DNA from: a virus
Strand: one strand, 5' to 3'
DNA: 34,780 nt
IMG/VR virus record: IMGVR_UViG_3300042401_000822
Span: 1-34,780 of that record
The notes beneath the pieces are model-generated. The model saw only the letters and a program-made list of their open reading frames with translations. It ran no database searches and was not told the DNA's origin. Both the position numbers and the translations under genes were made by a program. Positions 14,871 through 23,413 of the stretch are shown one piece after another (the first letter of the stretch is position 1; each line of letters opens with the position of its first letter).

Positions 14871-15345
14871 TTAACCAGTCCTCCACATAATCAATTGTAA
14901 CTTTAACATCTTTATGTAGTATTGCAGCTCCACCGTATTTTTTAAAATTATCAATGATGTCAGGTGTGTCATCTATAAGAATAGAACTGGCTTCTGCATA
15001 ATTTCTTTTATATCTTTTTCCCGGTACAAATATTGCAGGAAAAGATATATCATGATATCTTAACCATTTCATTTTTTGTTGAACAATTACATTATGATCG
15101 GCGAATCCTCCAGTAGATCCTAGAATTGCAATTTGTACATTTTTTAGAGATTCTAAATAAATTAACAAATCCGTTGATCCTGGGAATAGATCTAGTGTCT
15201 CAAAATTATCATCGTCAACAAAGTAACGCCATCTTTCGGAAAATTTAACATCTCGATCTTCTCCAGGTTCTGCACCAAACAGTGCGCGATATCGTTTTTC
15301 AAAATTAGCTAAGACTCCATCCATATCTACAAAAAGTTTTTTCAT
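14860..15345 (-). CDS. HAD-family 5'(3')-deoxyribonucleotidase-like phosphatase
   Basis: A 161-residue HAD protein. Motif I is FVDMDGVLANF (nucleophile Asp7, Asp9). Motif II is likely at AILGSTGG, and motif III/IV is ILIDDTPDIIDNF with a preceding Lys-rich loop. Size and motif I match the NT5C family, which dephosphorylates dNMPs and affects nucleotide pools. It overlaps ligase gp30 in ATGA form, so both likely act in DNA metabolism. Confidence 0.75.
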   Translation of the reverse strand: MKKLFVDMDGVLANFEKRYRALFGAEPGEDRDVKFSERWRYFVDDDNFETLDLFPGSTDLLIYLESLKNVQIAILGSTGGFADHNVIVQQKMKWLRYHDISFPAIFVPGKRYKRNYAEASSILIDDTPDIIDNFKKYGGAAILHKDVKVTIDYVEDWLNDR

Positions 15346-16667
15346 TTAATTTTGTTTGCCATATCTGCAATGTCTTTATCTTCACGCAGTTCAATAAACA
15401 CTGGAAGAAACAATGATTCGGTATTACCGCTTCGTTCTTTGATACGGGCATTATATTTTACTGTTATTACTTTACCAATTACTTGTTTAGTGTATGCATC
15501 TCGTTGCTCATCCGAATATCCCGAACCTACGTTTACCCGGATAACACCATCTTCGGATTCACAAACTAATGCACCTAACCGACCTTTATTTTTGCCGGTA
15601 CCCTCTTCCCAATCAATTACTCGCAATTCGCATTCAAGTTCACCTTTGAATTTAATTTGTTCCTTTGATCGTTTATCTTCCCAAATACCCGTTTTGCTTT
15701 TAAGGATAGTACCTTCCTGTCCCTGTGCAAGAAAAGTTTCAAAAATTGTTTTAGCACTCGATAGTTCAGTTACTTCTTTTGTCCAGACCATATCAACATA
15801 TTGTCCGAATTGAGAATTTGAATGTTTCATATCTGACATAGCATTTGATAATTTTGCCATACGAATATTATATGGTTCAATATCAATACCTAGCTTAAAT
15901 GAGTCATATGAAATAGAGTCCCATAAAGTGGCTCGTACTTGCAATGCCTCTGTCTCTGACATTGTGCCCTTAATAGCCTTAGAAAGGATACCATTACCTG
16001 TTTGTCTGTTGACCGGCTTTCCTGCAAAGTCTGCAATTAGTAATTCGCCGTCAAACACCATATCCTGTTTATAATGCTCTGCCATTTTAATAAATGGAAT
16101 CGCAAAAGTTTTATTTGGGATAATAATTTCCCGACCGTTTCTAGATCTAAACTCTACAGTTTGCCCTCGTACAATTGCGTTGAAGCGCATGCCGTCGAGT
16201 TTAAGTTGTACGTATGCTGGAAAGGAGATTTTATCGACGAGCTTTTGGTCGTATCCAGAAGCCAGCATAACTGGGTACGTTGAGATAAGCTTTGGCCAAA
16301 TTTTATTTGCGGTCGCTTCTGATACTCCGCAGCGGAGGTCTTTTGCAATAATACGCTCAATGATTTTTGCATCTTTTTCAGTTAAGGATTCTAAAATGTT
16401 TGTAAGATGTTTAATACCCGCATGACCCGTAACCAACCTTTTGTTTAGAGCATCTAGTTGATCCAGCGCTTCATCCAAAGTAATCGAATTATTGCTAATT
16501 GTATATTCCGGAATTTTTCTGATATAGAATTGTTGAAAAGGATCTAGTGCAAGATAAAATACACGTTGCAACGTGCCGTTACTTTTATTTTTAATAAGTA
16601 TTGCTTCTTTCGCTAGACGTGAATTATCTGACGCAAGTTGCTCAAAAATACTATAAATGAAACTCAT
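15342..16667 (-). CDS. 30: ATP-dependent DNA ligase, T4 gp30-like
   Basis: Seals nicks during replication and repair. The 441-residue protein (T4: 487) has the adenylation motif VQLKLDGMRFN with the nucleophile Lys156. Motif III-type FRSRNGRE, motif IV-type FDGELL, motif V QEGTILKSK and IKFK follow. An OB-fold part contains NVGSGYSDEQRDAY. Its own promoter with near-consensus boxes lies just upstream (16695-16723). AAGGAG precedes the ATG. Confidence 0.95.
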   Translation of the reverse strand: MSFIYSIFEQLASDNSRLAKEAILIKNKSNGTLQRVFYLALDPFQQFYIRKIPEYTISNNSITLDEALDQLDALNKRLVTGHAGIKHLTNILESLTEKDAKIIERIIAKDLRCGVSEATANKIWPKLISTYPVMLASGYDQKLVDKISFPAYVQLKLDGMRFNAIVRGQTVEFRSRNGREIIIPNKTFAIPFIKMAEHYKQDMVFDGELLIADFAGKPVNRQTGNGILSKAIKGTMSETEALQVRATLWDSISYDSFKLGIDIEPYNIRMAKLSNAMSDMKHSNSQFGQYVDMVWTKEVTELSSAKTIFETFLAQGQEGTILKSKTGIWEDKRSKEQIKFKGELECELRVIDWEEGTGKNKGRLGALVCESEDGVIRVNVGSGYSDEQRDAYTKQVIGKVITVKYNARIKERSGNTESLFLPVFIELREDKDIADMANKIK

Positions 16668-16694
16668 TTTTTCTCCTTTATCCTTTATTCTCTA

Positions 16695-16723
16695 ATTATA
16701 ACATCTTTGGATTTGGAAGTCAA
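16695..16723 (-). promoter_or_regulatory. Sigma-70 promoter for DNA ligase
   Basis: TTGACT (16718-16723), 17-bp spacer, TATAAT (16695-16700), an 11/12 match. The spacer end AAAGATG is the same as in the promoter at 18402-18430, suggesting a shared promoter family. Confidence 0.8.
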
Positions 16724-16920
16724 GCAATTTTTACCAGAAATGGATCATATCTAGATGTTATTGAAAAAACAACCTTATACTTAGGAGCCTCTGCAATCAA
16801 TTTATCTTTAATGTTATCAATTGATTGTAAATTTGAATATACTCCTACTATAGTTTTACGCTTAACACGATTAATCTTATCCAAATATTTTACTTCAAGA
16901 ATATATTGGTTTGGGATCAT
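16720..16920 (-). CDS. Hypothetical protein (66 aa)
   Basis: Not recognised. Begins MIPNQYILEVKYLDKINRVK; basic, mostly beta-strand-like. ATGA overlap with the DsbA-like gene upstream, and its stop overlaps the -35 box of the ligase promoter. Confidence 0.55.
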   Translation of the reverse strand: MIPNQYILEVKYLDKINRVKRKTIVGVYSNLQSIDNIKDKLIAEAPKYKVVFSITSRYDPFLVKIA

Positions 16921-17195
16921 GTAATTTTCTTATCCATTGTTGTCGTCTGCGTAATAGTTTCATATAAAGTTTCGAACTCTTCGTGTTCTTCTAATTCTTG
17001 TTTAAAGTTTTGCCGATGATATACTTTTGCCATGCGCCTAAATGTTTTCTTCGAAAGATTTTGTTCTTCACAAATGTCCTCGATTGCTTGTTTGATTAGA
17101 TCTCGCTCTGCATCCATACGAGTCATAGAATTGCTAATTTCTTTCATGCAATCAAAAATTGCCTTACGGTCATTTGGATTTGATGGTACTGTCAT
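16917..17195 (-). CDS. dsbA: DsbA-like dsDNA-binding protein (late transcription)
   Basis: T4 DsbA is an 89-residue dsDNA-binding protein implicated in late transcription. This 92-residue product is helical with the pattern DLIKQAIEDICEEQNLSKKT, then FRRMAKVYHRQNF and EEFETLYETI, which matches that family in marine T4-like phages as I know it. In T4 dsbA lies between rnh and 33; here rnh is nearby but 33 is distant. Assignment rests on pattern and size. Confidence 0.6.
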   Translation of the reverse strand: MTVPSNPNDRKAIFDCMKEISNSMTRMDAERDLIKQAIEDICEEQNLSKKTFRRMAKVYHRQNFKQELEEHEEFETLYETITQTTTMDKKIT

Positions 17196-17223
17196 AATGT
17201 TCCTTTAATAAAATAATATAATA

Positions 17224-17994
17224 TTACAAACGTCGTTCAATATCTTCTTCAATACAATCTTCACCATATTGAATCTCTACAATTTTAAGAGGGACTACAC
17301 TCTCGTTACATAATTGATGCCAGTCGGTTGTCGCAATATGCAAACTATCAAACTTATTATATACCCCTAATAGCTCTGCGTCTGTAGTCTTTTCGTCCAA
17401 AGTATATACAGTTGCTGTACCTTCTGCAATGAACCAATGCTCTGCTCTTTTTGCATGCTTCTGCATACTTAAACATTTGCCCGGCAATACTGTAAGTTCC
17501 TTTACTTTCACTTCATTGGTGTAATTTTGCAAAATGCGATAATACCCCCATGGACGTTCAGTTTTCGGGGACTTCCATTCCTCTAAAATCCAAGAACTAG
17601 AATTTTGTTTATTATCCCCACCTATGCCGAAAGCAAATTCTAAATTAGAATCATCAAACGCAATCTCCGGAATATTATTATATGTCCTATCTCCGCCGTT
17701 TGCGAAAATAATTTTTTCGACTGGAAAAAAATTCCTAACCTTTTTAATTGCATCTTTTGCTGTACCGTCCGCATCATCAAACGCAATAGTCCAATCAACA
17801 AATTTTAAATTATCAAGAATTGCCTGTCTCTCATTAAAAGGCATAAATGCTTTGCCTTTTTTGCGAACAAGCCAATTATCAGAATTTAGGCCTACAATCA
17901 AAGTACTGCCCATACTTGCAGCAGTTTTTAAATATGCAATATGGCCACTATGAACAGGATCAAAGCCGCCGGTTACTAAAACAACTGTTTTCAT
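17224..17994 (-). CDS. Fusion of cytidylyltransferase and cupin (mannose-6-phosphate isomerase type II-like) domains
   Basis: A 256-residue two-domain protein. Residues 1-135 are a nucleotidyltransferase of the glycerol-3-phosphate cytidylyltransferase/HldE type, with TGGFDPVHSGH (HxGH-like) and GLNSDNW. Residues about 145-240 are a cupin like the mannose-6-phosphate isomerase domain of ManC, with ERPWGYYRIL, then LPGKCLSMQKHAKRAEHW. Together they suggest sugar-phosphate activation for a glycan. TAATG overlap with the upstream gene. Downstream lies the DsbA-like gene. Substrates unknown; the fusion itself is directly visible. Confidence 0.78.
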   Translation of the reverse strand: MKTVVLVTGGFDPVHSGHIAYLKTAASMGSTLIVGLNSDNWLVRKKGKAFMPFNERQAILDNLKFVDWTIAFDDADGTAKDAIKKVRNFFPVEKIIFANGGDRTYNNIPEIAFDDSNLEFAFGIGGDNKQNSSSWILEEWKSPKTERPWGYYRILQNYTNEVKVKELTVLPGKCLSMQKHAKRAEHWFIAEGTATVYTLDEKTTDAELLGVYNKFDSLHIATTDWHQLCNESVVPLKIVEIQYGEDCIEEDIERRL

Positions 17995-18374
17995 TATCGC
18001 CTCATACTAGAAATGTCTTTTGCTTCTTGGTCTGTAAAAATGGGAACCGCATTAGACTTATGCATTGTTCCGATACCTAAAATTTTATCGCCAGTATACT
18101 TCATAGGCGCACGTATTGTGACAGCACCTACATGACCCGTATCTAGACTTTTAATGTGTTTTGTACTACGATCTTCAGGTACAGCTAACTGATAGGAGAG
18201 CTGCTTAAATGGCTTTTTAGCTTTGACAGGAGCCGCACCATGTGAGGCTAAAATTTGATTCCAACTAGATTCGAGATCCCGAGCTTTTTTTGCTTGCTCG
18301 GAATTTCGATATTTTTGCTTGCCTTTTTTCTTGCCCGTAGAAGATAACCAAGGCCCAACCAAATGCATAGACAT
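17994..18374 (-). CDS. Conserved phage protein of unknown function (126 aa)
   Basis: Begins MSMHLVGPWLSSTGKKKGKQ, very basic in its first half, with a GTMHKSNAVPIF segment near the end. The pattern (small basic protein with KYTGDKILGIGTMHKSN) is familiar from T4-like aquatic phages, without known function. It is transcribed from the consensus promoter at 18402-18430. Confidence 0.65.
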   Translation of the reverse strand: MSMHLVGPWLSSTGKKKGKQKYRNSEQAKKARDLESSWNQILASHGAAPVKAKKPFKQLSYQLAVPEDRSTKHIKSLDTGHVGAVTIRAPMKYTGDKILGIGTMHKSNAVPIFTDQEAKDISSMRR

Positions 18375-18401
18375 AACATTTCCATTATCAAGTAAAATTA
18401 T

Positions 18402-18430
18402 ATTATAACATCTTTTTCAATATTTGTCAA
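18402..18430 (-). promoter_or_regulatory. Sigma-70 consensus promoter
   Basis: TTGACA (18425-18430), 17-bp spacer, TATAAT (18402-18407), 12/12. It overlaps the stop of the predicted frameshift tail (18417-18419) and drives the 126-residue protein and the cytidylyltransferase-cupin fusion. Confidence 0.85.
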
Positions 18431-18572
18431 ATGCTCTGTATTGCTTTATGTTAAAATCTCTTGCATCATATTGGGGATCTGGAGGCATCGTTCCTACGTC
18501 TGACCATTTTTCAGTTGGTTCCGGTATAGGTTCTTCTTTGAACCAGGTCAGGAAGCGTTCAAAGAAACCTTC
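18417..18572 (-). CDS. -1 frame extension of the DUF6433 protein (51 codons, no start codon)
   Basis: In the -1 frame after the slippery site, 51 sense codons run to TGA at 18417-18419. They begin EGFFERFLTWFKEEPIPEP and continue with KWSDVGTMPPDPQYDARDF. The composition looks protein-like. The frame is closed upstream by a TAA and has no ATG, GTG or TTG before a late internal ATG. The simplest reading is a C-terminal extension reached by -1 frameshifting in the DUF6433 gene. A sequencing indel or true decay are alternatives. Confidence 0.6.
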   Translation of the reverse strand, partial: EGFFERFLTWFKEEPIPEPTEKWSDVGTMPPDPQYDARDFNIKQYRAFDKY

Positions 18573-19051
18573 TTTTTTGACGGAGCAGCCTTTACCTTAA
18601 TAACTGGTTCTGCTACAGCTTCTCGTACAGGTAAAAGCTCAGGATATGCTTCTCTAACCAAATCTTCAGTAATTGATTTGTATTTAGTTTGTAGCTTTTT
18701 ATCTTTTGCTAAACAAACTGCTTCAGCCTCTGACCAATGGATGCCTTCCAATAGTTGAATAAATAGTTGTTCTTTTCGTTGTTTAGAAAGATTGACATCG
18801 CGATTTAGCCAAATATAAAAGCGACGAAATTCTGAAAACAAATTTGTCTCAGAATATCCTGCCGGAATTGATGTATCTTTCTTAAATGGCGGTTCGCCTT
18901 CGGGCAAATCCATTTTAATCATAGGATCAAAATTGATTCGAAGAATTCCTCTCACAACCATTGCATCATATGCTCGCAACACTTTAATTTTTGTTTCTCG
19001 TGTAACTGATTTTTCTACTTCTTCAAACACCTGGGGTACGGTTGTTTTCAT
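18548..19051 (-). CDS. DUF6433-type conserved T4-like phage protein
   Basis: A 167-residue protein of the DUF6433 type, common in T4-like phages and of unknown function. Visible family blocks are LRAYDAMVVRGILRINFDP, LPEGEPPFKK, LFSEFRRFYIWL, KQRKEQLFIQLLEGIHW and AVCLAKDKKLQTKYKSIT with VREAYPELLP. The last 25 residues are low-complexity (Ala, Lys, Val). It starts immediately after the RNase H stop. Near the end it carries an A-AAA-AAG heptamer, from which a -1 shift would add 51 residues. Confidence 0.78.
   Translation of the reverse strand: MKTTVPQVFEEVEKSVTRETKIKVLRAYDAMVVRGILRINFDPMIKMDLPEGEPPFKKDTSIPAGYSETNLFSEFRRFYIWLNRDVNLSKQRKEQLFIQLLEGIHWSEAEAVCLAKDKKLQTKYKSITEDLVREAYPELLPVREAVAEPVIKVKAAPSKKKVSLNAS
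18572..18578 (-). other. Slippery heptamer A-AAA-AAG (putative -1 frameshift site)
   Basis: The DUF6433 frame reads TCA AAA AAG, giving the classic A-AAA-AAG heptamer in phase. A Shine-Dalgarno-like AAAGG lies about 11-15 nt upstream, as in dnaX-type stimulators. A weak GAAG/CTTC stem can form just downstream. No frameshift product has been shown. Confidence 0.6.
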
Positions 19052-19933
19052 TTAAAATTCCTCGATTAATTCCATCATGTTTTTCATTTTGTTTTGAATG
19101 AAAAAATTTAATAGTTTGCTTTTATCTTTATTCGGCTGACCAACATAACTATTTATAATGTTTTCTTTTACCGGTGCTGGGATGTGCTCAAAACTAACTA
19201 ACATCTTATTGCGTTCATAATTCTTTGCAAATTCTATATCCTGCGGCATTTGATCTTTATCTTTATACCAAATATCCATTTTCTTTTGCATAATAGACTT
19301 TTGTCTAGTACCGGTTACAATACTATCATCTGCAGACAGTACATTAGGAATACCGTCACCCTTATCACCTTTTATGATATGCTCAAAAATATATTGTTCA
19401 GGGCTTATATCCGGTTTAATAAATTTCTTTTGAATTGGAGAATATTGATGAATGTTTTTCCATTTTTGTAATTGAATAAAATCGTGATCACCTGAAAGAA
19501 TCAAAAATGGTTTTGGTTCTCTGAATAATAAAGTCTCCATGTCATTTGATTGTGACCACTCTGCAAGTACCGCAATGACATCATCCGCTTCCGCCCCGTC
19601 AATGTCAATAACTTTATATGGAAAATATGTATGCAGTTCTTCCCGAATCATAGTTAACGCTTCGAAAATTAATTTCCAATCTAGACCAGATTCTTCTCTA
19701 GCTTTTTTTCTGCCGGCTTTATAATATTGGAACTCTTGTCTACGCCAATAGTTTCGATTGTCGCAGGCGATAACCATTTCACCATATTTTGCTCCGAACT
19801 TTTGATTATATCCTCTGATCGAATTTAAAATCATATGTCGAAGTAACGGTACATCAATGTCAATATCTTTTCGACCACCTACTTCCGCCATCAAATTAGA
19901 AATGGCGGTTTGATTAAAATCTATAACTATCAT
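19052..19933 (-). CDS. rnh: RNase H, T4 type (5'-3' exonuclease/flap nuclease)
   Basis: T4 RNase H removes RNA primers and adjacent DNA from lagging-strand fragments. The 293-residue protein (T4: 305) has the FEN/PIN acidic residues: MIVIDFNQ at the N-terminus, VIACDNRNYWRRQEFQYYK, IDGAEADDVIAVLA and ILSGDHDFIQLQ. The helix-hairpin-helix region has IKGDKGDGIPNVL. Ligase gp30 is a few genes downstream, its functional partner in Okazaki fragment maturation. Confidence 0.93.
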   Translation of the reverse strand: MIVIDFNQTAISNLMAEVGGRKDIDIDVPLLRHMILNSIRGYNQKFGAKYGEMVIACDNRNYWRRQEFQYYKAGRKKAREESGLDWKLIFEALTMIREELHTYFPYKVIDIDGAEADDVIAVLAEWSQSNDMETLLFREPKPFLILSGDHDFIQLQKWKNIHQYSPIQKKFIKPDISPEQYIFEHIIKGDKGDGIPNVLSADDSIVTGTRQKSIMQKKMDIWYKDKDQMPQDIEFAKNYERNKMLVSFEHIPAPVKENIINSYVGQPNKDKSKLLNFFIQNKMKNMMELIEEF

Positions 19934-19944
19934 AATATAATTTC

Positions 19945-20874
19945 CTAAACGGTAAAATCGGTATCCTTAACTGCAATTTCATTTCCAAACGAATCGTAAT
20001 ATACTTCACCCGATCTCTGTTTATCTAAATCTGATACATATGGTGTTAATGTATTTCTAACATCTGGATTTAGTGTTAGATTAAAAACTTGATTACCGCA
20101 TCCGGACAATAAATTAAACACGATCTGTGTTATCTGCGAAGTAACCGCATTTCGTATAGCTGCTCTATTGATTAGATTTGAAAATGTAAAATTAAAATTT
20201 GTAACTTCTGCCTGAAACGATGCCAATGCTGTTTGATATGATGTATACCCTACTGCATTCTCAATTTTTAATTTAAGTGCAGCGATAAGATCTCCATTCT
20301 TAAGAGAATCTATTAAATTTTGCAAATCAATATCTGGCACATCTTGATTTGGTGCGCAGCCTGAACCTAGTAGATCCTGTAAAGAACATCCTCCTGCAGT
20401 AGATGCTCCCGATTGTGGGCCTATGCCGGATAATCTATCAGTATAATCTTTATATTTTGTGAATGAACTTATGCCTTCAGTTAATGCAGTTTTCTCCTCA
20501 AGCAAAGAAATTCTTTCTTCAGTACCTAATCCGATAAATCCTAATCTAGCATCAACCGCATCTAATCTTGTTTGCATTACACTTGTCGTGCCCGATAGTG
20601 CGGTACCCAAAGGATTAATATATAATTGATTACCCAATCTTTCCAATATATCGGAATAATCATTTACGGCTCGTTGTGCATCATTAATTGTATTTGTAAC
20701 CTTATCAATTAAATCTTTTACCTCAGTCAATCCAGTGGGAAGCAAACCGGATCGTGCACTTATCATAGGCATACCCTGGCTCAGCTGAGAATATACTTGC
20801 TGAAGTGGGTTGCCACCTATTTGGGATAAAACAATTTTAATTAATTGACAATAGGTTAACTTTAAAACTGACAT
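19945..20874 (-). CDS. Probable virion-associated protein of unknown function (309 aa)
   Basis: Not recognised. Residues about 50-130 have coiled-coil character (LIDKVTNTINDAQRAVNDY, then ISLLEEKTAL). A Gly/Ser/Cys-rich middle (GGCSLQDLLGSGCAPN) and a NPDVRNTLTPYV segment follow, and the end is rich in Asp and Val. GAGG precedes the ATG, which directly follows the previous stop. The low-charge, Asn/Thr/Ser-rich composition resembles phage structural proteins, but that is only an impression. Confidence 0.55.
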   Translation of the reverse strand: MSVLKLTYCQLIKIVLSQIGGNPLQQVYSQLSQGMPMISARSGLLPTGLTEVKDLIDKVTNTINDAQRAVNDYSDILERLGNQLYINPLGTALSGTTSVMQTRLDAVDARLGFIGLGTEERISLLEEKTALTEGISSFTKYKDYTDRLSGIGPQSGASTAGGCSLQDLLGSGCAPNQDVPDIDLQNLIDSLKNGDLIAALKLKIENAVGYTSYQTALASFQAEVTNFNFTFSNLINRAAIRNAVTSQITQIVFNLLSGCGNQVFNLTLNPDVRNTLTPYVSDLDKQRSGEVYYDSFGNEIAVKDTDFTV

Positions 20875-20877
20875 CTA

Positions 20878-22014
20878 TTACCTCACCACTTTTAGAATTA
20901 TTGTTTCTATATTTATCCTACCATTTACTTCTTGTTCTTTGGATTTAATACTATCAATAAATGTTCTAAGTTTTACTTTGCCCGATGCCAATAAGTCTTT
21001 AAGTTGTTCGTCGGGTTTACGCAATGTTTTTTGCTTAGATTTTTCCGGAGTCCAATTTTGTAATGTGGATCCTTTTACTGTCATACCTTTTGTAGATTCG
21101 GAAGTATATACTGCAAGCTTTCTTGTTTTAGTATTAAACAACCATACTTGAGCTGCACCAATAATATCAATAGGACGTTCTGATTCAAGTTTAAGTTCTT
21201 CATCCTTCATTTTATATTTTACCGATTTAACTTGTATTGCTGGAGGTTTTTCTCTAACTGCTTGAACTTTGCGATTGGCTTTTTTAAATTGACCATACTT
21301 ATCGCAATCTTCAATGAAAGTTTCAAACAGCTTAACTATGTTTTTTAATTTTCTCTTATTGATATTGGAATAGCCTTCAATCAATTGAGAATCCTCGCCG
21401 TCAGCTACAGATGAATATTCCGATAACTTAGATTCCGCCCATACTTTAACATCTGGTACGTAAGGCGCAGGGATTTGCTTACCCTTTAAATCTGCATAAA
21501 GTGAGAAGTCTTTATCGTCAAAAATATATTCATCGATTGACCCTTCCAAATCACCGATATATTCTTTTGCTTTTAATTTAGTAGCTTCTTGAATATTGAT
21601 ACTGGGTACAATCGATTGTTTTGTTACTTCCGGTTGAATCTTTTTTTCTTCAGTAAACTTACTTAGCAATTGTGTAATATTATCTTCAAGCCGTTTAGTA
21701 TGATCGTTGGATACACTACCACCTCGAATGATAATACGAGCAATCCATCCTAAGGTGGTAGTGATACTACCCTCATCTACTTTTTGAAATAGCTTATAGT
21801 CTTTATTTCTAAACTTCTTAACATAGTCCAAATAATACTTATAAGCATCACTACGTTTCTTTTCTGCACTGTACCAATTAAATACTACTTGAATTTCTTC
21901 CTTATACGATGCAGACTCCCCTTCCAATTTACCATACGCGGGCTCTGCTCCGGTAAGCATACTGGCAGCAGCTTTTGATGCAATAGTATTAGTAGTATTT
22001 TTTCTGGTAGCCAT
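20878..22014 (-). CDS. Conserved hypothetical protein (378 aa)
   Basis: Not assigned. The N-terminal part contains VVFNWYSAEKKRSDAYKYYL and a TTLGWIARIIIRG segment. A Lys/Glu-rich linker is followed by a C-terminal domain (AAQVWLFNTKTRKLAVYTSE) that ends with LRTFIDSIKSKEQEVNGR. Proteins with this layout occur in aquatic T4-like phages without a known role. It abuts WYL_2 upstream and the 309-residue protein downstream, so they share a transcript. Confidence 0.6.
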   Translation of the reverse strand: MATRKNTTNTIASKAAASMLTGAEPAYGKLEGESASYKEEIQVVFNWYSAEKKRSDAYKYYLDYVKKFRNKDYKLFQKVDEGSITTTLGWIARIIIRGGSVSNDHTKRLEDNITQLLSKFTEEKKIQPEVTKQSIVPSINIQEATKLKAKEYIGDLEGSIDEYIFDDKDFSLYADLKGKQIPAPYVPDVKVWAESKLSEYSSVADGEDSQLIEGYSNINKRKLKNIVKLFETFIEDCDKYGQFKKANRKVQAVREKPPAIQVKSVKYKMKDEELKLESERPIDIIGAAQVWLFNTKTRKLAVYTSESTKGMTVKGSTLQNWTPEKSKQKTLRKPDEQLKDLLASGKVKLRTFIDSIKSKEQEVNGRINIETIILKVVR

Positions 22015-22335
22015 TTACATTCCTATAGAAAATTTAATATCGGTAATTGCGTCGAATCTAAAAGAGCGCCATTCTTTCTTTTCTAAATCGAATACAGACA
22101 ACACCGACTCGTTTTCTTTGCGAATTCGGGATGTCTTCTTTTCATAAGTAGGAATTTTGTTTTCGATTAGAGTACATTTCATTTCCCTAATAGTATCATC
22201 TTTCTTCTTAAAAGTCAAGTTAACTATAGAAAGAGTTAACACATTCTTAATCCATTCACGGAATAGTTGTTGTTCCTTTTCTTCTGCTTTAGCATACCAT
22301 TCGTACGGGTGCTCAAATGTCGATTTCGAATTCAT
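22015..22335 (-). CDS. WYL_2 / Sm-like SH3 beta-barrel protein
   Basis: A 106-residue protein matching the phage WYL_2 (DUF2693-like) pattern. REWIKNVLTLSIVNLTFKKK is followed by REMKCTLIENKIP, then ESVLSVFDLEKKEWRSFRFD. The SH3-like barrel suggests nucleic-acid or ligand binding; no function is established. Its start overlaps the glycosyltransferase-like gene by 23 nt, and it has its own consensus promoter at 22382-22410. Confidence 0.78.
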   Translation of the reverse strand: MNSKSTFEHPYEWYAKAEEKEQQLFREWIKNVLTLSIVNLTFKKKDDTIREMKCTLIENKIPTYEKKTSRIRKENESVLSVFDLEKKEWRSFRFDAITDIKFSIGM

Positions 22336-23413
22336 TTTTAACTGCCTCCAAGATTGTCTCTACACGATTGTCTACATGATTATTATAACAGGAAACTTCG
22401 TGTCTGTCAAGCACTCCTTTGGGTCCTCGACTATCAAACAAATCATTTGCTCGTTTGGTTATTTCTTGTGGATTTTGAATATCATAATAATCGTAAAATA
22501 ATACATGATCCCACAAATCTATAATATTTTTATGATATTTTACTGATCTAGGGATAATGGGAATACCGCCAGTAATTAATGCATCATATATTCTAATAGG
22601 GGCATCATTTAATACAGGCACAATCCAATGAGATTTATGCGAACACCATTCTGTAAATCTTTCTAGAATATCCCGTCCGTGGTAAGAGCCATCTACAAGT
22701 TTAACACTTGTTAAATGTTGATTTAATATTTTTAAATTCTTTTGCCTTAGAGGAAATTGCGGATATTCTATATGTGTACCCAATGGCGCATCTGATCTTT
22801 TGGTTTTTACAATAATGTTTTTATTTTCTTTCAGAAAATCCTTAGACCATTGAATTGTACCTGAGGAAACAGGGCCGGCCATCACATTATTATATCTGGA
22901 TAATATTTCTAAATTATCGCTATGGGTTGGTACGTAAAGATCGCAACATGCTGCAAGTACACCAGATAATGCAAACCAATGATGATTGTCAAAATCCCAA
23001 ATTACAAATATTGACGTTGGTGAATTTAAATATAGTGCAATAAATTTATCTAACGTATTATCAACCATAACATTATTATTACTTAAAATAATAATGGAGT
23101 TTTCAAAACTATCTGGCGCCGTTTGCATATTGAAAAAATTAATTTTTGAATTAATTGGTTTATGCGTCACTGCATGAAAAATATGATCAGTAATATAAAT
23201 CTGTTTACTGTAGTTTGCTTTAATTGTTTCTTTTAATTGGCGATTACGAATATTTTTAGTAACAATCATATTGTAAATATCATCATTTTGCGAGATTGCG
23301 CTAGATGATGCGATATGTTGAGCAATTTGATTGGCTGCTGCATTCGCTCTACCTATTAGTTCGGGCAAAGCGGGCATAGAAGTATTCGCCGGCATATTAT
23401 AAAATACCGACAT
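22313..23413 (-). CDS. Putative exostosin-like glycosyltransferase
   Basis: A 366-residue protein. The C-terminal block WIVPVLNDAPIRIYDALITG then GIPIIP resembles the nucleotide-sugar site of exostosin/GT47-like transferases (R-x-Y-E/D-A-L-x-x-G-x-I-P-V). The N-terminal 100 residues do not show a known fold. Neighbouring phosphomannomutase-like, Nudix and cytidylyltransferase-cupin genes support a glycan role. TAATG overlap with the upstream 57-residue gene. Without a family search this stays tentative. Confidence 0.5.
   Translation of the reverse strand: MSVFYNMPANTSMPALPELIGRANAAANQIAQHIASSSAISQNDDIYNMIVTKNIRNRQLKETIKANYSKQIYITDHIFHAVTHKPINSKINFFNMQTAPDSFENSIIILSNNNVMVDNTLDKFIALYLNSPTSIFVIWDFDNHHWFALSGVLAACCDLYVPTHSDNLEILSRYNNVMAGPVSSGTIQWSKDFLKENKNIIVKTKRSDAPLGTHIEYPQFPLRQKNLKILNQHLTSVKLVDGSYHGRDILERFTEWCSHKSHWIVPVLNDAPIRIYDALITGGIPIIPRSVKYHKNIIDLWDHVLFYDYYDIQNPQEITKRANDLFDSRGPKGVLDRHEVSCYNNHVDNRVETILEAVKNEFEIDI
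22382..22410 (-). promoter_or_regulatory. Sigma-70 consensus promoter for WYL_2
   Basis: TTGACA (22405-22410), 17-bp spacer, TATAAT (22382-22387), 12/12, inside the 3' end of the glycosyltransferase-like gene and about 50 bp upstream of the WYL_2 start. Confidence 0.8.

Noticed and set aside
15352-15813. 153-codon plus-strand frame
   Set aside because: Antisense to the C-terminal part of the DNA ligase, whose motifs are intact; Ser/Pro-rich shadow composition.
19150-19157. TATAAATA late-promoter box inside RNase H
   Set aside because: An exact 8-mer on the minus strand, but inside a coding sequence and not near the start of an expected late gene. A single AT-rich 8-mer is likely by chance here.
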